64,000 bases of DNA, taken from assembly GCA_003278145.1 (NCBI GenBank), contig QCGV01000001.1, forward strand, positions 203,616 to 267,615. Reading direction: 5' to 3'. The notes below the pieces were generated by a model. It had not been told where the DNA came from and made no database searches. It worked only from the letters and a program-made list of their open reading frames with translations. This DNA comes from OCS116 cluster bacterium AG-390-A19. GTDB lineage: Bacteria > Pseudomonadota > Alphaproteobacteria > MED-G09. The position numbers and the translations under genes are program-made. Shown in pieces: positions 12,359 to 22,439 of this stretch; the first letter of the stretch is position 1; each line of letters starts with the position of its first letter.

Positions 12359-13153
12359 CTAGAGTTCCAATGATTTAACTCTTCTAATTATTTTTTCATG
12401 AATAGTTTTATTTGACCCTATTACAGAAGGTTTTTTTGTATTTTCTTGATTATAAATTATTTTTTTGTTGGTATGAAGGGATACATTTCCTCCAGATTCT
12501 GAAATTAATAAATCTCCTGCGGCAATATCCCAATCATTTTTTGAATTTAAAGCCATCATTGCATCAAATTCACCTGAAGCTACAAGAGCCATCCTATAAG
12601 CAATTGAATTTCTATTTTCTACATTCATTTTTGGCCAAGGCTTACTCCATGCTGGATGACTAAACATCGGTTTAAATGCCATCATTTTACATTCCTCTAA
12701 TTTTTTATATTTTGAAATTAGAACTTTCTTTTTATTTTTCCAGGATCCTTTATCTTTTTCAGCTTCAAACATTTCATCGGTTGATGGACTAAAAACAATA
12801 CCGGATATTGGTAAACCATTCTCGACAATTGCTACAGAGATTGAAAACTCTCTCTTTCCCTCTAAAAAAGCCTGTGTCCCATCTAAGGGATCAACAACAA
12901 ACGTTATTTCTTTATTTAATCTTGATTTATCATCTTCATTTTCTTCGGAAAGCCATCCAAATTCTGGATTTTCATCCTTCAAAAGTTTATTTAATAAATC
13001 GTTTATTTCAATATCTGCTTTTGATACAAGTGTTCCATCATCCTTTTTCCATTGCTCAGGATCTTTTTTAAACCATTTTAACGCTAATTTACCGGCCTTT
13101 ATTATACTTTCTTTAACAAGGTTATGTTCCGATGAAGGGTTAAACTCCTGCAA
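12359..13153 (-). CDS. Inositol monophosphatase superfamily, CysQ-like 3'(2'),5'-bisphosphate nucleotidase
   Basis: 264 aa; WLSEENEDD, VVDPLDGTQAFLEGKREFSISVAIV, WDIAAGDLLISESGG. Confidence 0.88.
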   Translation of the reverse strand: MQEFNPSSEHNLVKESIIKAGKLALKWFKKDPEQWKKDDGTLVSKADIEINDLLNKLLKDENPEFGWLSEENEDDKSRLNKEITFVVDPLDGTQAFLEGKREFSISVAIVENGLPISGIVFSPSTDEMFEAEKDKGSWKNKKKVLISKYKKLEECKMMAFKPMFSHPAWSKPWPKMNVENRNSIAYRMALVASGEFDAMMALNSKNDWDIAAGDLLISESGGNVSLHTNKKIIYNQENTKKPSVIGSNKTIHEKIIRRVKSLEL

Positions 13154-14474
13154 TGGTCATTCCTTCAATTGCCAATGTTGGGGAGTTAATTGAGTATAAA
13201 AACTCTAAATCATTAGAGATTAATATTTTTTTAAACATATTATTTAAATTATCAGCAATTGTTACCTCATTTATTGGGAATGATATTTTTCCATTCTCAA
13301 TTTTAAAGCCTGAGGCTCCTCTACTATAATCTCCTGTAATCAAATTTACACCTTGTCCAATTAAATCGGTTACATAAAAACCATTATTTACTTCACTAAG
13401 GATTTGCTCAGTAGATTTATTTCCATTATCGATAAATAAATTTGTATGACTTGGTGTTGGTGGTGATGAAACCCCTCTAGATGCTCTAGAATTGGAGGTC
13501 ATGCCAAGTTGTTTTGATGTTGTAGTATCTAGCAGCCAATTTTTTAAAACTCCATTTTTAACAAGACTTAGTTCGTTCATGGAACAACCCTCATCATCAA
13601 ATGGCTTTGATGATAAACCTTTTATTATTAGTGGGTTATCTATGATATTAATTTCTTTATGAAAAATTTTATGATTTAGTTTTTCTTTTAAGAAACTCGA
13701 CCCTCTCACTATTGAAGATCCATTAACTAGAGAAGCAAAATGCGCAAGTATTGTTCTAGCTACTCTTGGGTGAAAAACCACATCTAACTTGCACGTTTTA
13801 ATTTTTTTTGGATTACATTTAGATAGGGTATTTTCTGCAGCTTTTTTTCCAATTTCTGAAGGTCTTTTTAGATCACTGAAAAATACTTTTGAGTCAAAAT
13901 CATAATCAGTTTGCATATTACTATCACTACCAGCAATAACTGAACAAGATGCAGAAAAATTACTTTTTTTATAACCATTTGAAAAACCCGCAGAGGTTGC
14001 TAGATAAATTGATGATTTGCTTTGTGATGCTGACGCCCCATTTGAGTTATTTATTCCCTTAACTTCTAGAGAATTATTCTCAATATCGAGTGCAATCTCT
14101 TTTAATTTGTCAGCATTTAAATCAGTATTATCATATAAATCTAGATCAGGAATTTTTGTAGATGTTTCATGAGCTAGCTCTGGAAGAGGGTCTTCAGGAG
14201 TTAATTTTGTCATTTCAATAACTCGATCAATTGTTTCACTAATTGAGTCCTTGTTGAAATTATTAGTTGAAGTTATAGCATTTTTTTTCCCAATAAATGT
14301 TCTTAAACCAAGGACTTGGGTCTCAGATTGTTCTATTTCTTCTATTTTACCTAGCCTACAGCTAATATTCCTAGAAGTATTTTCAAAAATAACCACATCA
14401 GAAAAATCAACTCCTTTTATTAGAGCTTTTTCAATGACCTCTTCAGCTAGTAGTTGATTGTTTTCTTTCTTCAT
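13140..14474 (-). CDS. pmbA: TldD/PmbA family protein, PmbA/TldE type
   Basis: 444 aa; TldE-like, no HExxxH; GASGFKIENGKISFPINEVTIADNLNNMFKKI. Confidence 0.92.
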   Translation of the reverse strand: MKKENNQLLAEEVIEKALIKGVDFSDVVIFENTSRNISCRLGKIEEIEQSETQVLGLRTFIGKKNAITSTNNFNKDSISETIDRVIEMTKLTPEDPLPELAHETSTKIPDLDLYDNTDLNADKLKEIALDIENNSLEVKGINNSNGASASQSKSSIYLATSAGFSNGYKKSNFSASCSVIAGSDSNMQTDYDFDSKVFFSDLKRPSEIGKKAAENTLSKCNPKKIKTCKLDVVFHPRVARTILAHFASLVNGSSIVRGSSFLKEKLNHKIFHKEINIIDNPLIIKGLSSKPFDDEGCSMNELSLVKNGVLKNWLLDTTTSKQLGMTSNSRASRGVSSPPTPSHTNLFIDNGNKSTEQILSEVNNGFYVTDLIGQGVNLITGDYSRGASGFKIENGKISFPINEVTIADNLNNMFKKILISNDLEFLYSINSPTLAIEGMTIAGV

Positions 14475-14486
14475 TTTCTGAGAATT

Positions 14487-15527
14487 TTATTTTTCCATTA
14501 CTTTTTGATAAACTTTTTTCATTAGAGTAGGTAATCCTAAATTTTTAATCTCACTCATACTAACCCACATACCATCTAAATTACTTTTATTGAATTTATT
14601 TTTTTCATATATAGTTAGTATAAGTTTAAAATGAGAAAACTCATGAGTTACTTTTTTTTTCAATTTTTTAGCATTTTTTATAGATAGAATTTTTTTATCA
14701 TTTTCATTTATTCGATGTTTTGACCAATTATAGGAAGGAAATTCTAGCATTCCAGCAAGAAGACCATTATCCTCTCTTCTTTTTAACAAAACTTGATTAT
14801 TTGTATTTTTTATCCAAAATACAATTCCCTCTCTTATTGGCTTATTAATTTTTTTAATTTTTTTAGGAATTTTATTAACTGCATTTTTCTTTTTTGTATT
14901 ACAGAATTTTTCTATTGGACAAATACTACAAAGAGGATCTTTTGGTATGCATATTAAGGATCCTATATCCATCAATGCTTGAATATAATCACCGTTATTT
15001 AATTCCGGGGTAAGTTTTTCTGCATTCTTTTTTATTTCTTTTTTTATCTCCTTAATAGGCTTTTTTAGATAAAAAATTCTTGCAATTACTCTTTCAATAT
15101 TAGAATCAACTACGGTATCTTGCTCATTTTTTGTAATAGCTCTTATTGCAGATGCTGTATACTCGCCAATTCCTGGGAGTTTAATTATTTCATCCTTCTT
15201 TAAAGGAAAAACTCCACCAAATTGTTCGCTTACAATTTTAGAGGTTAAGTGAAGGTTTCTTGCTCTTCTATAGTAACCAAGCCCAGACCAAAAATCCAAA
15301 ACTTCATTAATATTGGTAGAAGCTAGTTTTTTAATATTCGGCCATTTTTTTATAAATTTTTCATAATATGGAATTACTGTTTGAACAGTTGTTTGTTGAA
15401 GCATAACTTCCGAAATCCATATTTTGTAAGGATCTTTTTTTTCATTTTTTTTATATCTCCATGGAAGATCCCTTTTATTTAGGCTATACCAATTAAGAAC
15501 ATTTTTAGAAAAATCTGTGTAATCCAT
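14487..15527 (-). CDS. mutY: A/G-specific adenine glycosylase
   Basis: HhH-GPD and Fe-S cluster (CIPKDPLCSICPIEKFC); ORF extends to 15587 but the conserved N-terminus begins MDYTDFSKNVLNWYSLNKRDLPWR. Confidence 0.95.
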   Translation of the reverse strand: MDYTDFSKNVLNWYSLNKRDLPWRYKKNEKKDPYKIWISEVMLQQTTVQTVIPYYEKFIKKWPNIKKLASTNINEVLDFWSGLGYYRRARNLHLTSKIVSEQFGGVFPLKKDEIIKLPGIGEYTASAIRAITKNEQDTVVDSNIERVIARIFYLKKPIKEIKKEIKKNAEKLTPELNNGDYIQALMDIGSLICIPKDPLCSICPIEKFCNTKKKNAVNKIPKKIKKINKPIREGIVFWIKNTNNQVLLKRREDNGLLAGMLEFPSYNWSKHRINENDKKILSIKNAKKLKKKVTHEFSHFKLILTIYEKNKFNKSNLDGMWVSMSEIKNLGLPTLMKKVYQKVMEK

Positions 15528-15553
15528 TGAAACCTTTTTGAGATATATACAAA

Positions 15554-16030
15554 TTGAATAAACATAATAAACAATTAAAAGCTGCAACGCAATTAGGCTG
15601 GTATGTAAACAAAATTACAAAGTCTTTTTTTAATAAACAGGGTTTTGCTCAAAATTATATAATTGAAAACTGGGAATCTATTGTTGGCAAAGCCTTTTCT
15701 GAAAAATCATTACCAATTAAGTTACATATTGAAAAAGTTGGAGGATATCTTGTTATAGCATGCGATGGATCTACAGCTTTAGAATTAGAGTATTTGAAAG
15801 AAGAAATAATTAAAAAAATTAATTCATATTATGGTTTTGCAGCTGTTAGTCGGATAAAATTTCAGAATATACCGATTCAAGACATTAAAAAAAATGACAA
15901 TCTAAAGACTGATAAAATTGATCAATTTAATACAAATAATGAAAATATGGAGGACGATTCCCTGTCAAATTTTGAAAAGGCTATCTTAAAATTACAAAAA
16001 TCCATTATTAATAAAAAAAATGATTTATAA
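15554..16030 (+). CDS. dciA: DUF721/DciA-like protein (putative replicative helicase loader)
   Basis: 158 aa, TTG start; FFNKQGFAQNYIIENWESIVGKAFSEKSLPIKL...LVIACDGSTALELEYLKEEIIKKIN. Confidence 0.78.
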   Translation: MNKHNKQLKAATQLGWYVNKITKSFFNKQGFAQNYIIENWESIVGKAFSEKSLPIKLHIEKVGGYLVIACDGSTALELEYLKEEIIKKINSYYGFAAVSRIKFQNIPIQDIKKNDNLKTDKIDQFNTNNENMEDDSLSNFEKAILKLQKSIINKKNDL

Positions 16031-16064
16031 TAAGTAAACGACTCACTTTTAGGATATTAATAAT

Positions 16065-16718
16065 ATGAATAAAAAAAATATTTTTTTAATAACATCAGCA
16101 TCTGCCATAGTAATTATTCTAGTTATGCTGTTTTCCAGTCTAAATAACGACTCTCAACTGATAGAAAAAAATTTTCAGAATATTCAAAATATACCTAGCT
16201 CATCTTTTGGGGTTGAAAGAGATTTAGAGGGGGATCATATAATTAGTGTCGGTAACCCCAAGAATACAATTATTGAATATGCATCAATGACATGTCCTCA
16301 TTGTTCAGATTTTCACGGAACTGTTTTTCCAAAGATAAAAAAGGAATTAATTGATACAGGTAAAGTAAAATATACTTTCAGAGATTTTCCTCTCGATCCT
16401 TTTGCTATGGCCGGTACTTTGATTGCTAACTGTGTGTCAGAAGATAAGTATTTTGATGTAATAAATGTCCTTTTGAGGACCCAACAAAAATGGATTGAAA
16501 GAGGCTATGAAGGACTAATATCTATAGCAAAGAATTTTGGCCTTTCACTTGATGAAACCGAACAATGTTTGAGGAATAAGGAATTAATTAATCTAATAGA
16601 AGCTAATATGAGCTTAGCGAGTAATAGTTTTGGTATAACCGGGACACCTTCAGTTTTTGTTAATGGTAAAAAAATTCAGCCTTTAGAATATGAAAATATT
16701 CTTAATGAAATAAGATAA
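16065..16718 (+). CDS. DsbA-like thioredoxin-fold disulfide oxidoreductase, membrane-anchored/exported
   Basis: 217 aa; N-terminal TM, active site CPHC (YASMTCPHCSDFH), TGTPSVFVNGKKI. Confidence 0.92.
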   Translation: MNKKNIFLITSASAIVIILVMLFSSLNNDSQLIEKNFQNIQNIPSSSFGVERDLEGDHIISVGNPKNTIIEYASMTCPHCSDFHGTVFPKIKKELIDTGKVKYTFRDFPLDPFAMAGTLIANCVSEDKYFDVINVLLRTQQKWIERGYEGLISIAKNFGLSLDETEQCLRNKELINLIEANMSLASNSFGITGTPSVFVNGKKIQPLEYENILNEIR

Positions 16719-16728
16719 AGGAAAAAAA

Positions 16729-19700
16729 TTGGATTTTAAGAAATTACGTATTTCAAATTTTAAATCGTTTGTAGATCCTGTTGAGATTAATATAAATGAT
16801 GGATTGACTGGTGTTGTCGGTCCAAATGGTTGTGGGAAATCAAATCTTGTAGAAGCATTAAGATGGGTTATGGGTGAAACCTCATATAAGTCAATGCGAA
16901 CAGATACTATGGATGATGTTATTTTTTCTGGAACTGAGAATAGGCCAGCGAGAAATTTTGCAGAAGTTTCCTTATTTCTCGATAATAAAGAGAGAAGTGC
17001 CCCAAAAGATTATAATACTGAAGATAACATAGAAATAATTAGGAGGATTGAGAGGGAATCTGGGTCTGCCTATAAGGTTAATGGAAAGGATATTAGAGCA
17101 AGAGATATACAAATGTTTTTTGCTGATGTGTCTACTGGGGCAAGATCACCATCGCTTGTTCGTCAAGGTCAAATTGATGAGTTAATTAGTCAAAAACCTG
17201 AACAAAGAAGAAAAATATTAGAAGAAGCTGCCGGAATTTCAGGATTTCATGTTAGACGACATGAAGCAGAATTGAGACTAAATGCTGCAAATAATAATAT
17301 TGATCGATTAGATGACGTTTTGAAAGAATTATCTTCTCAAATAAGGTCTTTAAGAAAACAGGCTAGGGAAGCTGCAAGATACAAATCATTATCTGATGAG
17401 ATTCGTAATGCTCAGGCTATTGTTTTAGCAGTAAAGTTAGAACTTATTAGCGAAGAATTGGAAGACTCAAATAAAAAATTTAATGAAGCAAAACAAAATC
17501 ATCAAGAAACTATTAATTCTCTGTCAAAAATTAATACTGAAGAAATTAAATTAGTTGATGAATTAACACCTCTAAAAGAAAAATCTTCTTCAGATGCTGC
17601 TAAATTTCAAAGACTGATAATTGAGATGGAGGGATTAGATAAAGAGTTGCTGAGACAAGAACAGAGAGTAATTGAGCTAGATGAGTTTATATTATCGACC
17701 ACTTCTCAACTAGAAAGAGAGAATGAAATTTTAAGAGATTTAAAAAATTCTCTTTCAACACATGTCAATACTGAAGAAAAAATTAAGAGAAAAAATGAAA
17801 TTCAGTTTCAAATCGATGAAAACCTATCCTTACTTAAATTGAATAATGAAAAAATTAGCAATTATTCTTCTAATTACTCTCAAAAAGATAATTTAGAAAA
17901 AATTATAGAGTCTGATAAAGGAACCATAGACTCTATTTTATCACAAATTAAAAGGGAAAAAGATTATCTCGATAATTTTAATAACTCACCGAAAAGTGAA
18001 AATAATCCAGAAAAGTTGTCAGAAAGAATAAATGAAATTAAAGATTTAATTAATACTAAAAAAGATGAGTTTGATCATAATGAAGATCTTATTAGCAATA
18101 TGGTTGATCTTTATTCCCAAAGAAATGCATTACAAAAATTACTTGGGTCTAGTTTAGAGGTTAAAAATTCATTAATTGATAAATTAGAAGTTGCACCAGG
18201 GTATGAAAATGCATTGGATGCTTTATTGGGTGATGAATTGTATTACTCAGTTGATGATGATCAGCCTATTCATTGGAGATTTTTAGAAGATTTTCATGAA
18301 GAATTACCGTTACCGAATAATTCTGAACCTCTTTCAAACTTTATCAAAGGCTCTAGCGTAGTAAACAGAAGGTTGAAGCAAACAGGACTTGTAAAAAAAG
18401 AGGACGGACCTAGATTAATGGTGGATTTAAATTTTGGACAAAGACTGGTTTCTAAAGATGGTGATTTATGGCGATGGGATGGCTTAGTTGTTTCATCAAC
18501 TTCATCAAGCTCAGCAGCAAAAAGACTTCAACAAAGGAATAAATTAGATGAAATTAGTCAGTCTATCAAAGATTTTGAGATTAAATATGAGGGTATTGAA
18601 AAGCTTCGTAAAACAAGTAAAGACATTCAGGAGTCAATTACAAATTTAAAAATAGATTTGGACAGGATAAATACTCTAATTAATACAAAAGAGAATAACG
18701 AAAAAAAAATAATCAAATCTAGGAGCGAATTATTATCATTAAACAAAAGACTCGACGATTTTAATGCTAAAAATGAGGATAATTATAAACAACTAGAAGA
18801 AATTAATAGTTCTATTAATAGTCTTGAGGTTGAGTGCGGAGGTATTGAAAATCTTCGTAAAATTAGTGAGGAAAATCAAGAAATAATTACTTCTCTTAAA
18901 ATTGAGTTAGATAGAATTAACAATGAAATTGAAAATAAAGGTGATATTGAAAAAAAAATTCCTCGCACAATTGCCCTTATATCTTCTCTTGAAGAACGCA
19001 TTAAGAATTTCCAAAATGAGAAGAGTAATTACATTAATCCTCCAGAGGAAATTGAGAAAAAGAAAAATACCTTAAGTTCTCTCATTGAGGAAGCAAGGGT
19101 AAATAAATTAAATTCTGAGGATAAACTTAGTAATTTAGAAAAAAAAATTAACAACATTAGAACACAACAAAGAGAAGTTACTGAGCAAGAAGCACAACAT
19201 AGGGAGACTGAAGCAAGGCTTGAAACTTTGCTTCAAAATAATCAGGAAAAAAAAGAGGAAATAACGATCCAGATTGAAAGAGATTTAAAATTAAATAATA
19301 GCCAGTTACTAAAATTGGTTAATTTTAGTGATGATAACCCAAGACCTGATGAGATAACAGCTGAACAAAATTTTGAGAAGTTTAAGAATGAAAGAGAAGT
19401 ATTGGGTGGTGTAAATTTAAGAGCTGATGATGAACTCAAAGAGGTTCAAGATAGATTTGATGAAACTAAATCTGAAAAAGAGGATTTAGATGCTGCAATA
19501 TCGAAATTAAAAAAAGGAATTTCAGGATTAAATCAGGAAAGTAGAGACAGGATGAAATTAGCCTTCAATGAAGTTAATGATAAATTTCAAAATGTTTTCA
19601 AGAAACTCTTTGGTGGAGGTCATGCAGAATTGAATTTTGTTGACTCTGACGACCCATTGGAGGCTGGCCTGGAGATGTTAGCTCAACCGCCAGGCAAAAA

Positions 19701-20028
19701 ACTAAAATCCATGGAGTCATTATCTGGAGGTGAAAAAGCTCTTACAGCTATATCCCTGATTTTCGCAGTTTTTCTGACAAACCCTTCCCCTATTTGTGTT
19801 TTAGATGAGGTTGATGCACCATTAGATGATGCTAATGTTGAGAGATTTTGCGATCTTATTGAGGAGATGTCCAAGAGTGTTAATACAAGATTTCTTATTA
19901 TTACTCATCATGCATTGACAATGTCACGTATGGACCGCCTTTTCGGTGTAACTATGCAAGAAAAGGGAATAAGTAAGCTAGTTTCAGTTGATTTAAAAAC
20001 TGCAGAAAAATTTCGAAAATTAGCTTAA
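16729..20028 (+). CDS. smc: Chromosome segregation protein SMC
   Basis: 1099 aa, TTG start; Walker A GPNGCGKSN, SGGEKALTA signature, VLDEVDAPLDDANVERF. Confidence 0.98.
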   Translation: MDFKKLRISNFKSFVDPVEININDGLTGVVGPNGCGKSNLVEALRWVMGETSYKSMRTDTMDDVIFSGTENRPARNFAEVSLFLDNKERSAPKDYNTEDNIEIIRRIERESGSAYKVNGKDIRARDIQMFFADVSTGARSPSLVRQGQIDELISQKPEQRRKILEEAAGISGFHVRRHEAELRLNAANNNIDRLDDVLKELSSQIRSLRKQAREAARYKSLSDEIRNAQAIVLAVKLELISEELEDSNKKFNEAKQNHQETINSLSKINTEEIKLVDELTPLKEKSSSDAAKFQRLIIEMEGLDKELLRQEQRVIELDEFILSTTSQLERENEILRDLKNSLSTHVNTEEKIKRKNEIQFQIDENLSLLKLNNEKISNYSSNYSQKDNLEKIIESDKGTIDSILSQIKREKDYLDNFNNSPKSENNPEKLSERINEIKDLINTKKDEFDHNEDLISNMVDLYSQRNALQKLLGSSLEVKNSLIDKLEVAPGYENALDALLGDELYYSVDDDQPIHWRFLEDFHEELPLPNNSEPLSNFIKGSSVVNRRLKQTGLVKKEDGPRLMVDLNFGQRLVSKDGDLWRWDGLVVSSTSSSSAAKRLQQRNKLDEISQSIKDFEIKYEGIEKLRKTSKDIQESITNLKIDLDRINTLINTKENNEKKIIKSRSELLSLNKRLDDFNAKNEDNYKQLEEINSSINSLEVECGGIENLRKISEENQEIITSLKIELDRINNEIENKGDIEKKIPRTIALISSLEERIKNFQNEKSNYINPPEEIEKKKNTLSSLIEEARVNKLNSEDKLSNLEKKINNIRTQQREVTEQEAQHRETEARLETLLQNNQEKKEEITIQIERDLKLNNSQLLKLVNFSDDNPRPDEITAEQNFEKFKNEREVLGGVNLRADDELKEVQDRFDETKSEKEDLDAAISKLKKGISGLNQESRDRMKLAFNEVNDKFQNVFKKLFGGGHAELNFVDSDDPLEAGLEMLAQPPGKKLKSMESLSGGEKALTAISLIFAVFLTNPSPICVLDEVDAPLDDANVERFCDLIEEMSKSVNTRFLIITHHALTMSRMDRLFGVTMQEKGISKLVSVDLKTAEKFRKLA
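18544..19041 (+). repeat. Two tandem ~249-bp (83-aa) degenerate repeats within the smc coiled coil
   Basis: LDEISQSIKDFEIKYEGIEKLRKTSKDIQESITNLKIDLDRIN (from 18544) versus LEEINSSINSLEVECGGIENLRKISEENQEIITSLKIELDRIN (from 18793). Confidence 0.82.
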
Positions 20029-20058
20029 AGTTGAAAAAGATTATTTAAGGTAAAAGTT

Positions 20059-20382
20059 TTGGGCAATAATAATTTAAATTCCAAAGATAAGGAAAAATCA
20101 GATGCATCTGATTTAATTAAGAAAATAGATGAATTAAAAGAAAAAGAAAGACTTATAAAAACATCAAATAATATTGAAAAGCGAGGAAATTCAATAGGTT
20201 TAGCCTTTAGATTAAGCACTGAGCTTGTATCAGGTATTGTAGTTGGATCTGTCATGGGTTGGTCATTGGACAAGTGGTTGGGATCTCAGCCATGGTTTTT
20301 TTTAATTTTTTTTATTTTAGGTATTGCAGCTGGTATAATAAATGTTATTAAGACAGCTAAGAATATGAATAATGAGTCTTAA
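20059..20382 (+). CDS. atpI: ATP synthase protein I
   Basis: 107 aa, TTG start; AtpI-like TM region; precedes atpB. Confidence 0.85.
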   Translation: MGNNNLNSKDKEKSDASDLIKKIDELKEKERLIKTSNNIEKRGNSIGLAFRLSTELVSGIVVGSVMGWSLDKWLGSQPWFFLIFFILGIAAGIINVIKTAKNMNNES

Positions 20383-20402
20383 ATTTAAGGAATATAATTT
20401 AA

Positions 20403-21176
20403 ATGGCCTCAGCTGATAATATAGACGATCATCACTCTGCAGGATCTTTCCCTGCTGATCCAATGCATCAGTTTGAAATTGCAAGATATTTTGAATTAAA
20501 TATAGGTGGTTTAGATATTTCTTTCACAAACTCTGCATTATTTATGGTTATTTCCGTTATCCTTATAAGCTTTTTCTCAATTTTCTTTGTTAGAAAACAA
20601 GCTTTGGTTCCATCCAGAATGCAATCTTTGGTAGAATTATCATACGAGTTTGTATCAAATATGGTTAGGCAAAATGTTGGGCAAGAGGGGAAGAAATATT
20701 TCCCCTTTATCTTTACAATTTTTATGTTTGTACTCTTTCTAAATATGTTAGGGATGATGCCTTATAGTTTTACAGTTACAAGCCATATTGCTGTTACATT
20801 TGCTTTAGCATTTTTAATTTTTTTACTTGTAACAATTGTAGGATTTGTTAAGCATGGGTTTGGTTTTTTTGGTTACTTTGCGCCTAAGGGTGTACCTGTT
20901 TTTATGCTTCCTCTTTTGGTTGTAATTGAAGTTATTTCTTATTTTACAAGACCAATCAGCTTATCTGTAAGATTATTTGCAAATATGATGGCTGGTCATA
21001 CTATGCTTAAAGTATTCTCAGGTTTTGTACTTTCTCTAGGTTTTGTAGGTGGATGGTTACCACTAGGTGTAATGGTTGCGTTTACAGGCTTAGAAATTTT
21101 AATTGCTTTTTTACAAGCATATGTTTTTACAATTTTAACTTGTATTTATTTGAATGACTCATTGCATATGCACTAG
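20403..21176 (+). CDS. atpB: F0F1 ATP synthase subunit a
   Basis: 257 aa; RPISLSVRLFANMMAGH, AFLQAYVFTILTCIYLNDSLH. Confidence 0.98.
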   Translation: MASADNIDDHHSAGSFPADPMHQFEIARYFELNIGGLDISFTNSALFMVISVILISFFSIFFVRKQALVPSRMQSLVELSYEFVSNMVRQNVGQEGKKYFPFIFTIFMFVLFLNMLGMMPYSFTVTSHIAVTFALAFLIFLLVTIVGFVKHGFGFFGYFAPKGVPVFMLPLLVVIEVISYFTRPISLSVRLFANMMAGHTMLKVFSGFVLSLGFVGGWLPLGVMVAFTGLEILIAFLQAYVFTILTCIYLNDSLHMH

Positions 21177-21221
21177 ATTTATTTATAACAATATTATTAA
21201 TTTTTAAACAAGGAGATTAAA

Positions 21222-21449
21222 ATGGAAGCAGAAGCAGCAAAATATATAGGTGCTGGAATAGCATGTATGGCTCTAGCTGGAGCAGGTATAGGAATAGGGC
21301 TTATTTTTAGCAGTTACCTTCAGGGGGCTCTAAGGAATCCAAGTGCTGCGCAAGCTCAATTTCCAAATCTACTATTAGGTTTTGCTTTAGCAGAAGCTAC
21401 TGGTCTATTTGGATTATTAGTTGCATTGATTCTTTTATTTGTTCTTTAA
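21222..21449 (+). CDS. atpE: F0F1 ATP synthase subunit c
   Basis: 75 aa; AKYIGAGIACMALAGAGIGIGLIF...LGFALAEATGLFGLLVALILLF. Confidence 0.98.
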   Translation: MEAEAAKYIGAGIACMALAGAGIGIGLIFSSYLQGALRNPSAAQAQFPNLLLGFALAEATGLFGLLVALILLFVL

Positions 21450-21464
21450 TAATAAGAAGATTTT

Positions 21465-21944
21465 ATGCCTCAATTAGATTTTACAACATTTATACCCCAG
21501 CTTTTCTGGTTATTTTTGTCTCTTAGCTTTCTATATGTCATTTTATCTAGAATAGCTTTACCAAGAATTTCTGATGTAATTGAAGAGAGGAATGATACAA
21601 TTACTGATGATCTTGACGAGGCGAAAGCTTTATCAATAGAGGCTGAGAAAGTTGTTAATGAGTTAAAGTCTAAATTAGAGGTTGCAAGATCCTCATCACA
21701 AAAAACACTTACGGATGAAAGACAAAAAAATTTAGATAAAATTTCTTCTGAAAGAAAAAAATTTGAAGAAACTATATCTAAAGAGATTTCCTCATCCGAA
21801 GAAAAAATTAATAAAGGTAAATCTGAGGCACTTAAAGAAGCCTCAGATCTAGCTGTTGATATTGCTGAAGAAATTATTAATAATCTTTTTGTTAAAAAAG
21901 TTGATAAGAAAGATTTAAATAAATTTTCTAAAGATTTGAATTAA
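21465..21944 (+). CDS. F0F1 ATP synthase subunit b'
   Basis: 159 aa; LDFTTFIPQLFWLFLSLSFLYVILSRIALPRISDVIEERNDTI. Confidence 0.93.
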   Translation: MPQLDFTTFIPQLFWLFLSLSFLYVILSRIALPRISDVIEERNDTITDDLDEAKALSIEAEKVVNELKSKLEVARSSSQKTLTDERQKNLDKISSERKKFEETISKEISSSEEKINKGKSEALKEASDLAVDIAEEIINNLFVKKVDKKDLNKFSKDLN

Positions 21945-21959
21945 GATAGGTGGTTTTCT

Positions 21960-22439
21960 ATGTTTGATGCAACTTTTTTTGTCGCTTTATCTTTTATATT
22001 GTTTGTTATTTTTGTTTTATGGGCAGGACTTCCATCTACTATAATTAAATCATTAGATGATAGATCTGAAAAAATTAAAAAAGAACTTGATGATGCTAGA
22101 ATTCTTCATGAAGAGGCTCAAAAACTTCTTGCTACAGAAAAAAGAAAGTTAGAGCAATGCGATGCAGAGGTAGAGGAAATTTTAAAGCAGGCCTCAGATC
22201 AAGCTGCATTAATAACTGAAAAATCAAAAAAATTATTGAAAGAAGAAATTCAACGAAAGCAGAAGCAGGCTGATCTTAAAATTGCTCAAGCTAGAGATGA
22301 AGCAATTAGAGAAGTTAAAGCAAAAGCTTCCGAGTTATCACTAATAATTGCAAAAGAATATTTAAGAGAGAATATTGATGACAAAGTATCCTCTGAGTTA
22401 ATAGATAAAAGCATTTCTGAACTTAAAAATAATCTTTAG
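21960..22439 (+). CDS. atpF: F0F1 ATP synthase subunit b
   Basis: 159 aa; TM plus coiled coil; follows b'. Confidence 0.94.
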   Translation: MFDATFFVALSFILFVIFVLWAGLPSTIIKSLDDRSEKIKKELDDARILHEEAQKLLATEKRKLEQCDAEVEEILKQASDQAALITEKSKKLLKEEIQRKQKQADLKIAQARDEAIREVKAKASELSLIIAKEYLRENIDDKVSSELIDKSISELKNNL

